From Candidatus Poribacteria bacterium (GTDB lineage Bacteria; Poribacteria; WGA-4E; WGA-3G), in the NCBI GenBank assembly GCA_021295735.1, contig JAGWBU010000004.1:49739-87848 (forward strand): DNA of 38,110 nucleotides. Direction: 5' to 3'. The notes beneath the pieces were generated by a model. The model did no database searches. It was not told the origin of the DNA and worked only from the letters and a program-made list of their open reading frames with translations. Position numbers and translations under genes: made by a program. This document shows positions 6,645-14,222 of the stretch, piece by piece. Every line of letters begins with the position of its first letter. The stretch's first letter is position 1.

Positions 6645-8624
6645 ATGAATCTACAAAAAATTTATGCGATAGTGTTGCTCATCACACTATCTCTCATTTT
6701 AATCATAAACGGACAGACCGCAGAGGCACAGAACACACAAACTGTCCAAAAAGAACTCTCCGCAGTCAAAACCGAGCAACCCCCTACCATTGATGGTATA
6801 CTCAACGATGCTTGCTGGCAAAACACACCGCAAGCTATCAGTTTCACCGACCAACGCACCGAAAAACCTGCTAAGAATCAATCTGTCGGCAGGGTTGTTT
6901 ACACCGACGAAGCTATCTACGTTGGGCTTCACCTTTATGATGATATGCCTGATAAAATCGTGGCGCGCCAAACTAAAGATCAAACCGGAATCGGTGGAGA
7001 GGACTGGGTATCTTTCACTATTGATCCATTTCACACACATCAATATTCTGATAGGAATTTCTTCATCGTAAATCCACTCGGCACGAAATTCGCACATCTT
7101 GCCACAGGACGTGCTGCAAAAAGCGAATGGATCGGACTGTGGAAAGCTGCATCCCAGATTGTCCAAGACGGTTGGGTTGTAGAGATGCAAATCCCATGGC
7201 AGATACTGGATTATCCCGACACAACAGAACCTGTTCGAATGGGTATCAACCTCGACAGATTTCAACAACGCACTGGGGAACGTTCATGGTGGTGTAATCT
7301 TGGCGTTCAAGAATTTCGCGAAAACGATGGGCATTGGATTGATGTGCTACCCCCATCACGAAAACGTGAACTTAAGTTTTTGCCCTATCTGATTAGCGGC
7401 ATCAGCGAAACAGAAGCTTCTGTCCGAGCGGCCTCCGAGTCGCGACGAGAATATACTGCCCGCGCGGGAGCGGACCTACGCTATGAAGTTACGCCACAAC
7501 TCCGTCTTATCGGTACAGCCAATCCCGATTTTGATAACATTGAACAGTCTGTCGAAGGCATTGATTTTTCTTACAGTGAACGCTACGTCGGGGATCGACG
7601 TCCGTTCTTTTCCGAAGGTGGAAATGTCTACAATCTCGGCAACCTTTTCTATTCGCGGCGGATAATGGATATGGATGGAGGGCTTAAACTCTTTGGTAAA
7701 GTAGCAAAAAACACATCAGTCGGCACATTAGGCACCTATCATCGCAACAACCAGAACTTTATTCTACGCGCAAAACAATCCCTAACCGCAACATCTCACA
7801 TCATCGCGGGATTCCTATCACACCACCGTCCGGAAATAGATACAAACAGTGTAGGACACCTTTCAGGTAGTGTTAGACACGGTAAGTTTTCAGGGGAATC
7901 AAGTTTCACCCAAAGTTGGGAAGGGCAGTCAGATGGAAGAACAGGAGATGTCAATTTAAGATATAACGGTTCGCTTTTTCAATCAGTGTTATTTGGCTAT
8001 TTTGTGGATCCAGATTTCGTAAATAATCTCGGCTATAGACCGTTCACTGGGCTCCGTGGCGGTGGTGCAGAAGGAATTATCTCAAACGAATGGAGGCAAG
8101 GATTAATCCGTAGTGTTTTCGTTGGAGCAAATGTAATAGCCGCTAACACTTATGAAGGTGAGTTGTTTCAGCAAGACTTCTCTGTATTTTCAAATTTCTC
8201 GACACATAGTGATTACGGACTTTCTATAAACTGGTTTGGTGGACGATTCCAAGAATTCACTGATAGCGTTTTTCGCATCAGATTAAGAGCACGTACCTCG
8301 GATCAGTTCAACAATGTCAATATTAGCTATAACTGGGGCGAACAAGCAGATGAGCGGCTTCATCGCGTCAGTGGAAATCTTAACCTGCGCGTCTACGGCT
8401 TCACTGCAGGACTCTCCTCCAATATCCAATGGCATTTTGAAAGACGCTACCAACAGATTCTAACCTTCGGCTATGATTTCAGTCCCGCCTTAAGCCTCGG
8501 TAGTCGTTTAATCTGGCAAGCAGAAGGCATCAATATCTACTTCGCATTGCGCCGCTCTGTCGGCGACCCAAACGCCTCAGAATTCAAACAACGTTTAATA
8601 GCAAAAGTTATCCGAGCATTTTAG
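6645..8624 (+). CDS. DUF5916 / CBM9-like domain outer-membrane protein
   Basis: About 659 residues from ATG 6645. A TTG at 6642 is possible but GGAGG at 6630-6634 fits either start. A signal peptide ends near AEAQ (about residue 29). Residues about 40-200 resemble carbohydrate-binding family 9 (PPTIDGILNDACW, DEAIYVGLHLYD). The DUF5916 region follows with GADLRYEV, NPDFDNIEQ and RRPFFSEGG. The C-terminal half is a predicted beta-barrel ending in an aromatic residue. Members are thought to sit in the outer membrane near carbohydrate or TonB-type functions; the substrate is unknown. The C-terminal part is paralogous to the gene at 2-709, with an 81-base identical tract. Confidence 0.85.
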   Translation: MNLQKIYAIVLLITLSLILIINGQTAEAQNTQTVQKELSAVKTEQPPTIDGILNDACWQNTPQAISFTDQRTEKPAKNQSVGRVVYTDEAIYVGLHLYDDMPDKIVARQTKDQTGIGGEDWVSFTIDPFHTHQYSDRNFFIVNPLGTKFAHLATGRAAKSEWIGLWKAASQIVQDGWVVEMQIPWQILDYPDTTEPVRMGINLDRFQQRTGERSWWCNLGVQEFRENDGHWIDVLPPSRKRELKFLPYLISGISETEASVRAASESRREYTARAGADLRYEVTPQLRLIGTANPDFDNIEQSVEGIDFSYSERYVGDRRPFFSEGGNVYNLGNLFYSRRIMDMDGGLKLFGKVAKNTSVGTLGTYHRNNQNFILRAKQSLTATSHIIAGFLSHHRPEIDTNSVGHLSGSVRHGKFSGESSFTQSWEGQSDGRTGDVNLRYNGSLFQSVLFGYFVDPDFVNNLGYRPFTGLRGGGAEGIISNEWRQGLIRSVFVGANVIAANTYEGELFQQDFSVFSNFSTHSDYGLSINWFGGRFQEFTDSVFRIRLRARTSDQFNNVNISYNWGEQADERLHRVSGNLNLRVYGFTAGLSSNIQWHFERRYQQILTFGYDFSPALSLGSRLIWQAEGINIYFALRRSVGDPNASEFKQRLIAKVIRAF

Positions 8625-8689
8625 AGTGTATCTCCTAAATCCGATTTGTTGGTTTAACCTTGTTGTTAGTGCTGTAGTGTACTTCCATT

Positions 8690-8760
8690 GTAGGGGCGGG
8701 TCTCTGTGCCCGCCCGTTGTTTCTACCCATGAGACATGGCGAGGCACAGAGACCTCGCCC
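8690..8760. repeat. Two facing hairpin repeats (CTCTGTG loop type)
   Basis: A plus element (GTAGG edge, stem GGGCGGG/CCCGCCC at 8694-8700 and 8709-8715, loop TCTCTGTG) faces a minus element (stem GGCGAGG/CCTCGCC at 8738-8744 and 8753-8759, loop CACAGAGA) that ends in a CCTAC edge. The two loops are reverse complements of each other although the stems differ. Confidence 0.55.
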
Positions 8761-8826
8761 TACAAGTAATATGGATAAATTGTAGAGTTTTCACGGATAT
8801 CCGTGCGTTGTTCATGAATGGTCTGG

Positions 8827-8854
8827 TTGTTTGCCCTAAACCTCATGGTATAAT
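8827..8854 (+). promoter_or_regulatory. Sigma70-type promoter candidate
   Basis: TTGTTT at 8827-8832, a 16-base spacer, then a consensus TATAAT at 8849-8854, about 100 bases upstream of the secreted hydrolase-like gene. Confidence 0.45.
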
Positions 8855-8872
8855 ATGTGAATGCTTCTTGGT

Positions 8873-8895
8873 AGGCGCGATTTCAAATCGCGCCT
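8873..8895. repeat. Hairpin repeat AGGCGCGATTT/AAATCGCGCCT
   Basis: A perfect 11-bp inverted repeat around a single central base, inside the presumed leader of the gene at 8954. It accounts for the spurious upstream start at 8861. Confidence 0.6.
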
Positions 8896-8953
8896 AAAGC
8901 AGTGCATAAAACTTTTGCAAAATATCACCCTTATGTTCAGGAGGCACAATCTA

Positions 8954-10390
8954 ATGAAAAGTCCGTGGGGACGACACTTTGTTGTTAGCAAAATCGTGTT
9001 AGTTCTACTCGTATTTGTATTCCTTTGCTCTACAGTAGCATGGGATGCAAATGCTAAAAAGGATACAGAGATGGAAAAAAATCGGATCCAGATTTACAAA
9101 GAAAACCCGCGTTACTGGCAATATAAAGGTAAACCGATTCTGCTAATCGGCGGTTCTGTTGAGGACAACCTATTTCAGATTCCAAACCTCAAAGAGCATC
9201 TTGAGTTGCTTAAGTCTGTCGGCGGGAACTATGTGCGGTCTACGATGAGTTGGGTTGATGAAGGTGACGTGCCACCCCACAAAAAAGTCGGTGATAAATA
9301 TGACTTAAATCAGTGGAACGAAGAATTTTGGACGCGTTTTCGCAACTTCATCACATGGACTCACGAGATGGATATCATTGTCCAAATTGAGGTATGGGCA
9401 ACTTTTAACTATTACCGCGAACCTTGGGCTGCCAATCCATTCAATCCAAAGAATAACAGCAATTACACAGCAGAGGAAACGGGGTTACCTACTGTTGTCA
9501 AAGACCATCCTGTTGCAACGGGTAATAACTTTTTCTGGTCGGTACCGAAAGAACGTAATCAGAAAATCGTCTTGGAATATCAGGAAAAGTTTGTAGATAA
9601 ACTTCTTGACGAGACACTTCCTTACGGACATATACTCTACTGTATGGACAACGAGACTGCCGTTACGGCTGCATGGGGTGAATACTGGGCAACGTATATC
9701 CAGAAGAAAGCAAAGGAAGCTGGACGTGTCGCCGAAACGACAGAGATGTGGGACCCGTGGGATTTATCCGATGAGAAACATAAAGCGACTTTTGACCATC
9801 CCGAAACCTACTCGTTTTGTGATATATCACAGAATAATCATCAGAAACGGCAGCGGCATTGGGATAACGCTCAGAAAATTCGCGCTAAACTCACACCTAT
9901 TCGTCCCATCAATAATATAAAGATTTACGGTGCTGATGGCGGGCGGTTCGGCAGTACGCGAGATGGATTAGAGCGATTTTGGCGAAACGTTTTCGGAGGA
10001 TTTGCATCGGCACGGTTCCACCGTCCGGATAGCGGCGTTGGTTTGAGCAAAATCGCACAAGCACATCTCAAGAGTATGCGAACCATTACAGACGAAATGG
10101 ATATTTTTACATGTGAACCTCACAATGACTTGCTTTCTAACAGAGCAGATAACGGCGCGTATACTATCGCAAATCCCGGAAAGGAATATGCTGTCTATTT
10201 TCCAAAAGGTGGTTCAGTAGATCTCAACTTGAGTGCGAACGGCAAGACAGATACCAAAACGGTAAAAATCAGATGGCTAAATATCCACAACAGCAAATGG
10301 AGACAGGAGGAGGAAATCCCTTTCAGCGATAGTATAACATTAACCGCGCCGACCGAAGTACATTGGGCAGTTTTGATAGAAACAAAATAG
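8954..10390 (+). CDS. Secreted glycoside-hydrolase-like protein (DUF4038-type TIM barrel)
   Basis: 478 residues from ATG 8954, chosen because AGGAGG lies nine bases upstream and a signal peptide follows directly (basic start, then VLVLLVFVFLCSTVAW). An upstream ATG at 8861 would translate a hairpin repeat. The body reads like a (beta/alpha)8 glycosidase: GKPILLIGG, YVRSTMSWVDEGD, IVQIEVWA, and a clan-A-like YCMDNE that may hold the acid/base Glu. The last 80 residues (EYAVYFPKGG to VHWAVLI) look like the small beta domain often following DUF4038 (PF12904 type). The substrate is unknown and the family call rests on motif reading. Confidence 0.65.
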   Translation: MKSPWGRHFVVSKIVLVLLVFVFLCSTVAWDANAKKDTEMEKNRIQIYKENPRYWQYKGKPILLIGGSVEDNLFQIPNLKEHLELLKSVGGNYVRSTMSWVDEGDVPPHKKVGDKYDLNQWNEEFWTRFRNFITWTHEMDIIVQIEVWATFNYYREPWAANPFNPKNNSNYTAEETGLPTVVKDHPVATGNNFFWSVPKERNQKIVLEYQEKFVDKLLDETLPYGHILYCMDNETAVTAAWGEYWATYIQKKAKEAGRVAETTEMWDPWDLSDEKHKATFDHPETYSFCDISQNNHQKRQRHWDNAQKIRAKLTPIRPINNIKIYGADGGRFGSTRDGLERFWRNVFGGFASARFHRPDSGVGLSKIAQAHLKSMRTITDEMDIFTCEPHNDLLSNRADNGAYTIANPGKEYAVYFPKGGSVDLNLSANGKTDTKTVKIRWLNIHNSKWRQEEEIPFSDSITLTAPTEVHWAVLIETK

Positions 10391-10420
10391 AATATAAGTA
10401 AAGAAATTGTGTCAAAATTT

Positions 10421-10449
10421 TTGCATTAACACAAATCTTGTAGTATAAT
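10421..10449 (+). promoter_or_regulatory. Promoter of the ATP synthase cluster
   Basis: TTGCAT at 10421-10426, a 17-base spacer and TATAAT at 10444-10449, 65 bases before atpZ. The spacing and -10 are canonical for the housekeeping sigma factor. Confidence 0.6.
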
Positions 10450-10513
10450 TTATAGCGTTGCTTAAGGAGAAAATCTATTCTAACACCGTTTTCATCTTGT
10501 GGGAGCAAACGTC

Positions 10514-10813
10514 ATGTTTAAACGACGGTTAGACCAATTCAAACATGAAAATGTAGGGATGTTTGACCTCGCTTCGATTGGGATTACGCTTGCACTCGCT
10601 ATTGTTATCGGTTGGTTCGGGGGTAAGTGGATCGGTGGGAAATTGGGCAACGCAGAAATCGGGTCATATATCGGGTTTGTACTCGGTGTCGCTGCCGGGT
10701 TCATGGAGATGTTTCGATCAATAGCGCGATGGAATCGAAAAATGGAACGCATGGAAAAACAACGTCGTGATGAAGCACGACAAGCACAAGATACTGAAGA
10801 GAACAACGTCTAA
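10514..10813 (+). CDS. atpZ: AtpZ/AtpI-family F1Fo ATP synthase accessory protein
   Basis: 99 residues from ATG 10514. GGGAG at 10501-10505 is well spaced for this start, so the GTG at 10499 is not preferred. It has two predicted membrane helices: LASIGITLALAIVIGWFGG, and a second GSYIGFVLGVAAGF segment followed by a charged cytoplasmic tail. This is the layout of AtpZ-like proteins encoded at the head of atp operons, which assist Fo assembly or Mg/Ca transport with AtpI. It is the first gene after the promoter at 10421-10449 and is followed by a second membrane gene of subunit I type. Confidence 0.75.
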   Translation: MFKRRLDQFKHENVGMFDLASIGITLALAIVIGWFGGKWIGGKLGNAEIGSYIGFVLGVAAGFMEMFRSIARWNRKMERMEKQRRDEARQAQDTEENNV

Positions 10814-10896
10814 AAGCGTTTGACTACGATACCCGTAAGTTGTTTGAGGATCAACAACTATTCGCCGTTATTTTGACAAAGGAGTCATCTACTTAA

Positions 10897-11304
10897 ATGG
10901 GTCCCACACTTGAATTTGGTGACCGGTTTATCCGACAAGTTTATGTCTTAACAATCTGCCTTACCGTGGTTATTGGCGGTATATTGTTAGGTGTTAAACG
11001 TATCGCACTCCCCAGTTTTCTAATCGGTAGCATTATCGGTCTTAGTATGTTCTGGTCAATCGAATTCGTGATTCGAAGGCTGATTCGTCCGGGAAAAACG
11101 CAGAAAACAAAGTATCTGCTCGGTTTCATTGCTCTCGGCAAATACACTGTACTCGGTGTACTTCTCTTTTTCTTGTTCAAAATGAAGTGGATGAATATTT
11201 ACGCATTCGGCGGGGGAATTGTTTTAGTACAAGGTGCAATCATTCTCAAAGCAATCGGCTTGATGGTAAATATTCTTAGGAAAAAAGATCCTGATCAACC
11301 TTAA
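10897..11304 (+). CDS. atpI: ATP synthase subunit I (AtpI-like)
   Basis: 135 residues with four predicted membrane helices (about residues 15-32, 38-55, 73-92, 98-122) and a basic connecting loop. AAGGAG at 10879-10884 precedes the ATG. Size, topology and place between atpZ and atpB match AtpI, an assembly factor for the c-ring. The sequence itself is poorly conserved, as is usual for AtpI, so the position carries much of the call. Confidence 0.7.
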   Translation: MGPTLEFGDRFIRQVYVLTICLTVVIGGILLGVKRIALPSFLIGSIIGLSMFWSIEFVIRRLIRPGKTQKTKYLLGFIALGKYTVLGVLLFFLFKMKWMNIYAFGGGIVLVQGAIILKAIGLMVNILRKKDPDQP

Positions 11305-11390
11305 GCGGTATTTTCTATGTGTATTGTAAAGCAAAATAACTAGTCGATGGTAGCATTTCGTTTTGTAATGTTTACAAAAGAGATAGTACG

Positions 11391-11993
11391 ATGAAACGAT
11401 ATAAAGTTACATTATTGGATATAATAGTTTTAACGAAAGAGATTGCCCAAGAAAGATTAAGTCATTATAACGATCTTACTAATCATAACGAACCTGGCAC
11501 ACCACCTCCAGGTGATTTAAGAAGACACACAATATACAGAAATCTATTTTCTCTTCCGCTTTTGGTAGAAAAAACTTTTAAGAATAAAATCAGCAATATA
11601 TTTGAGGCATCAGGAGATCCAGTCCGGAATATAGTAATGTCTGAACAGACGAAAATAATGTATTATGCCTTAAGTGCACCTCTTGAGTATGATTTTCTGA
11701 CCTCACTTGTGGTTGGAGTAAAAATAATTATGCCAGCATTAAAATTTATAAATCCAATAAATCTCCGCAGTTTTGTTATCGCTGAAACCTTTCATAGAGT
11801 AATTCTCTATAAAGAAATGTTTAAATCACTCAAAGTTTCTTCAAATAGTGACCCCAAAGTTACATTTTCAGCTTCAGCATCTGATTTTGATGTTAATAAC
11901 TATACTATTGGTGACATTAAAAACAGACTGAACACTATAGAAAAATATGTGCTAATTTGTATTGTTCTTAAAAATATTTCAAGTAACCTATAA
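11391..11993 (+). CDS. Unknown protein from an AT-rich gene inserted in the atp cluster
   Basis: 200 residues, not recognised. The base composition is visibly richer in A and T than in any neighbouring atp gene, and codon choice is shifted to AT-ending codons, which suggests recent acquisition. No clear signal peptide. One moderately hydrophobic stretch near residues 100-125 (FLTSLVVGVKIIMPAL), otherwise mixed helix-prone sequence. The ribosome-binding site is weak (AAGAGA region). It separates atpI from atpB, and a new promoter candidate follows it (12107-12136). I assign no function. Confidence 0.55.
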   Translation: MKRYKVTLLDIIVLTKEIAQERLSHYNDLTNHNEPGTPPPGDLRRHTIYRNLFSLPLLVEKTFKNKISNIFEASGDPVRNIVMSEQTKIMYYALSAPLEYDFLTSLVVGVKIIMPALKFINPINLRSFVIAETFHRVILYKEMFKSLKVSSNSDPKVTFSASASDFDVNNYTIGDIKNRLNTIEKYVLICIVLKNISSNL

Positions 11994-12106
11994 TAAATAA
12001 TTTATGAATAAACTAAATTGCAACTAATAAATTCTATACATTTGGACATAGGTTTTTAAATAAAAAACTGTCCAACATTCAGTGAATACCTTACGCTTAT
12101 TCAGTG

Positions 12107-12136
12107 TTGATTTGGTAAGGGTGCTGTGTATATAAA
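12107..12136 (+). promoter_or_regulatory. Second promoter candidate, before atpB
   Basis: TTGATT at 12107-12112, an 18-base spacer, TATAAA at 12131-12136, about 70 bases before atpB. It could restore expression of the structural genes downstream of the AT-rich insertion. A diverged copy of the 857-1150 terminal repeat directly follows at about 12137-12157. Confidence 0.4.
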
Positions 12137-12203
12137 AGGTAGTAACTTGGGCTATAGAAGTAGATGAAGTAATACCAAATTTAAGAAACATTGAAAAACA
12201 AAT

Positions 12204-13037
12204 ATGAAAAAAATATCGTTTATATGCTTGGTTGTCGGACTTACTTTGGCTGTAGGAGTCGGGAGTTTCGCAGCCGACAATGGCCACCGTAGTTTGCTCT
12301 CTCCGATTTCAAAGTTGTTGCCGGATAACATCATTCCTGAACCGACTCGGTGGCATCAACCGGATCTGATCCCAAATACACTTTTTGCTGTTCTCGTCTT
12401 AACACTGTTTTTTATCTTCGTCACCCGGAAGTTGAAACGGATACCTGAAGGGAAAGGGCAAACCCTGTTAGAGGTGTTTGTGGGCGGTATCACGGACTTC
12501 TTCGGAGGTATTTTAGGCGACCACGGCAAAAAGTATGTCCCATTCGTTGGATCCCTCTTCATCTTCATTCTCTTCCTGAACTTTCTTGGAATCATTCCGG
12601 GTCTTCAACCCCCAACAGCAGATTTGAACACAACGCTTGCCCTCGGTATAACGGCTGTATTAGGCGTTCAAATTATCGCTATTAAAGAGCTTGGGATAGG
12701 AGGCTATCTGAAACATTTAGCTGGTGATCCCCCGTTGTTAGGGATTTTGATGTTCCCACTTGAAGTTATTGCGCAGTTATCGCGCGCGGGTTCACTTGCT
12801 GTCCGGCTTTTCGGAAATATTTTTGGCGAAAAATCGGTTGTTATACAACTGACAATGCTTGGAATTATCCCCATCGTCGGTACAGCCTTCTTCATTCCGA
12901 TACCAGTTCAGATACCAATGCTGTTTTTCGGGTTGTTTGCTGGCTTTTTGCAGGCATTCGTTTTTACAATCTTAACATCTATCTATATCGTGCTGTTCAT
13001 AGAACACGACGAAGAAGCGCATGAAGCGCATCATTAA
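12204..13037 (+). CDS. atpB: F1Fo ATP synthase subunit a
   Basis: 277 residues with the subunit a membrane pattern: an N-terminal hydrophobic segment, FAVLVLTLFFIFVTRKLK, FVGSLFIFILFLNFLGIIPG, then the essential stator arginine in LAVRLFGNIFGE and the final helices. It forms the two ion half-channels against the c-ring in the inner membrane. The first 20 residues resemble a signal sequence, as in many subunit a proteins. The ribosome-binding site in front of ATG 12204 is weak. It is followed after 50 bases by atpE. Confidence 0.95.
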   Translation: MKKISFICLVVGLTLAVGVGSFAADNGHRSLLSPISKLLPDNIIPEPTRWHQPDLIPNTLFAVLVLTLFFIFVTRKLKRIPEGKGQTLLEVFVGGITDFFGGILGDHGKKYVPFVGSLFIFILFLNFLGIIPGLQPPTADLNTTLALGITAVLGVQIIAIKELGIGGYLKHLAGDPPLLGILMFPLEVIAQLSRAGSLAVRLFGNIFGEKSVVIQLTMLGIIPIVGTAFFIPIPVQIPMLFFGLFAGFLQAFVFTILTSIYIVLFIEHDEEAHEAHH

Positions 13038-13087
13038 TTCAGTGGGACAAGTCTAACTTGCCCCTTTCCGTCCAAGGAGGACATTTC

Positions 13088-13459
13088 ATGATTTATTTAG
13101 CAGTGTTAGCGTTTGGTGTAACTTTAGGGTTGCCGATCGCTGTTATTTTTGCCTCAACGGCGCAAGGAAAGGCAACAAGTACTGCTCTTGAAGGAATTGC
13201 GCGTCAACCTGAGTCATCTGGAAAAATTCAAACCGCGATGATTATCGGTTTGGCTCTCATCGAATCGCTTGTTATTTACGCACTATTAATGTTCTTTATT
13301 CTGCAAGCAAAACTTCCCGAAGGCGACATGCTGAGAGGAATGATTGATGCCGAAGCTGGAAAAGCTCAGATTGAACAGGTGCAGGAAAATGCCGCTAACG
13401 GTGTCGAAATGGAAGATGCTAACGGTGTCGAAATGGAAGATGCAGGCGAAAACGAATAA
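13088..13459 (+). CDS. atpE: F1Fo ATP synthase subunit c with acidic C-terminal tail
   Basis: 123 residues from ATG 13088; AAGGAGG at 13074-13080 decides this start. Two membrane helices (about 1-24 and 47-75) flank the RQP loop at 39-41. The ion-binding helix reads ALIESLVIY with Glu59, Ser60 and Tyr64, and helix 1 has Gln26 exactly 13 residues before the loop Arg. This Gln, Glu-Ser, Tyr set is the one found in sodium-binding c-rings such as Ilyobacter. A normal c subunit would end near residue 76; here about 47 more residues follow, mostly acidic, including a tandem NGVEMEDA repeat. Both ends of c face the outer side of the membrane, so the tail would lie there. Confidence 0.93.
   Translation: MIYLAVLAFGVTLGLPIAVIFASTAQGKATSTALEGIARQPESSGKIQTAMIIGLALIESLVIYALLMFFILQAKLPEGDMLRGMIDAEAGKAQIEQVQENAANGVEMEDANGVEMEDAGENE
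13397..13444 (+). repeat. 24-base tandem repeat inside atpE
   Basis: Two copies of a 24-base unit (13397-13420 and 13421-13444) that differ only at the last base. They encode NGVEMEDA twice in the acidic tail of subunit c. The copy is in frame, so it could expand or contract without breaking the gene. Confidence 0.85.
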
Positions 13460-13468
13460 ACGCAACCT

Positions 13469-13511
13469 CCAACATATTGGGGCATCCGAGAAAAATGCCC
13501 CAATATGTTGG
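13469..13511. promoter_or_regulatory. Long stem-loop between atpE and atpF
   Basis: A perfect 17-bp inverted repeat (13469-13485 and 13495-13511) around a 9-base loop, starting ten bases after the atpE stop and ending 27 bases before atpF. No T-run follows. In an atp mRNA such a structure could act as a processing or stability element that lets subunit c be made in excess, or it may be one more palindromic insertion. Confidence 0.65.
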
Positions 13512-13538
13512 GGACCTATTAGCGAGTCCAAAAAACTC

Positions 13539-14123
13539 ATGAGAAAAAAGATATATGCATGTTGCCTCATTTTAATGGGGATGTGTCTCACCAGTGTATT
13601 CGCAGCGGATGCTCCTGCTGAAGCTGGACTTTTAGGTTTGCTCGGAATTGATCCGAAGACGATCATCATGCAAGCCATCGGTTTCCTTGTTGTACTCTTG
13701 GTGCTTTGGAAGTTCGTTTTCGGCAAGGTAGGCGGGCTTTTAGAGGAACGCCGAACTGAAATCGTGACCCAGTTGGAACAATTGAAAACTGACCGGGAAG
13801 AATTGGACCGACTCACCGCTGAAACACGACAACGTTTAGGCGATATTGAAAATGAGTCGCAAGCCAAGATCCAATCTGCTATTGAGCAGGGTAACATAGA
13901 ACGTGAGCAAATCGTTGCGCAAGCACGACAAGAAGCTGAATATGAGATTGTAAGAGCACGTGCTGAAATTCAGCGCGAAAAAGACGAAGCTATCTCTGAA
14001 TTGCGTGGCGTTGTGGCTGAACTTGCTATTGACGCAGCGGGTAAAATCATCAGTGCGGAACTGACCCCTGAGAGACACCAAAATATCATTGATGCATCCA
14101 TTAACAGGTTGTCAGCGGAATAG
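13539..14123 (+). CDS. atpF: F1Fo ATP synthase subunit b
   Basis: 194 residues from ATG 13539. The open frame upstream only overlaps atpE and the stem-loop. A signal-like N-terminus (KIYACCLILMGMCLTSVFAA) precedes the membrane anchor IIMQAIGFLVVLLVLWKFVF at about residues 44-63. A long charged coiled coil follows (EERRTEIVTQLEQLK and onward) and ends in a delta-binding tail. It is the peripheral stalk linking subunit a to F1. The ribosome-binding site is weak, so translation may depend on the stem-loop context before it. Confidence 0.92.
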   Translation: MRKKIYACCLILMGMCLTSVFAADAPAEAGLLGLLGIDPKTIIMQAIGFLVVLLVLWKFVFGKVGGLLEERRTEIVTQLEQLKTDREELDRLTAETRQRLGDIENESQAKIQSAIEQGNIEREQIVAQARQEAEYEIVRARAEIQREKDEAISELRGVVAELAIDAAGKIISAELTPERHQNIIDASINRLSAE

Positions 14124-14127
14124 TTAC

Positions 14128-14189
14128 CAGTTATCAGTAGTCAGCCACAAGGGGCTGCTTGTAGACGAAAACTTCTTAACTGATAACTG
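14128..14189. repeat. Inverted repeat CAGTTATCAGT/ACTGATAACTG between atpF and atpH
   Basis: A perfect 11-bp inverted repeat (14128-14138 and 14179-14189) with a 40-base interior holding a smaller AGCC/GGCT hairpin. It fills most of the 99-base gap between atpF and atpH. It may be a dispersed repeat or an RNA structure. Confidence 0.5.
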
Positions 14190-14222
14190 ACGACTGAAAA
14201 CTATTAAAGGTGAAAACGAACA

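Larger units (their letters stand above)
8625..8953. other. Intergenic region with hairpin repeats and a leader
   Basis: No gene is seen. It holds two facing hairpins (8690-8760), a promoter candidate (8827-8854) and a third hairpin (8873-8895). The third hairpin lies between that promoter and the ribosome-binding site AGGAGG at 8939-8944, so the mRNA leader would contain it. Confidence 0.6.

Noticed and set aside
8861..8953. Upstream ATG giving a 31-residue longer form of the hydrolase-like protein
   Set aside because: The extra part is translated from a perfect hairpin repeat, has no ribosome-binding site, and puts the signal peptide in the wrong place. ATG 8954 has AGGAGG nine bases upstream.
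13344..13538. Long 5' extension of atpF overlapping atpE
   Set aside because: It is out of frame with atpE, runs through the tandem repeat and the stem-loop, and resembles no subunit b. The signal-like start at 13539 fits.
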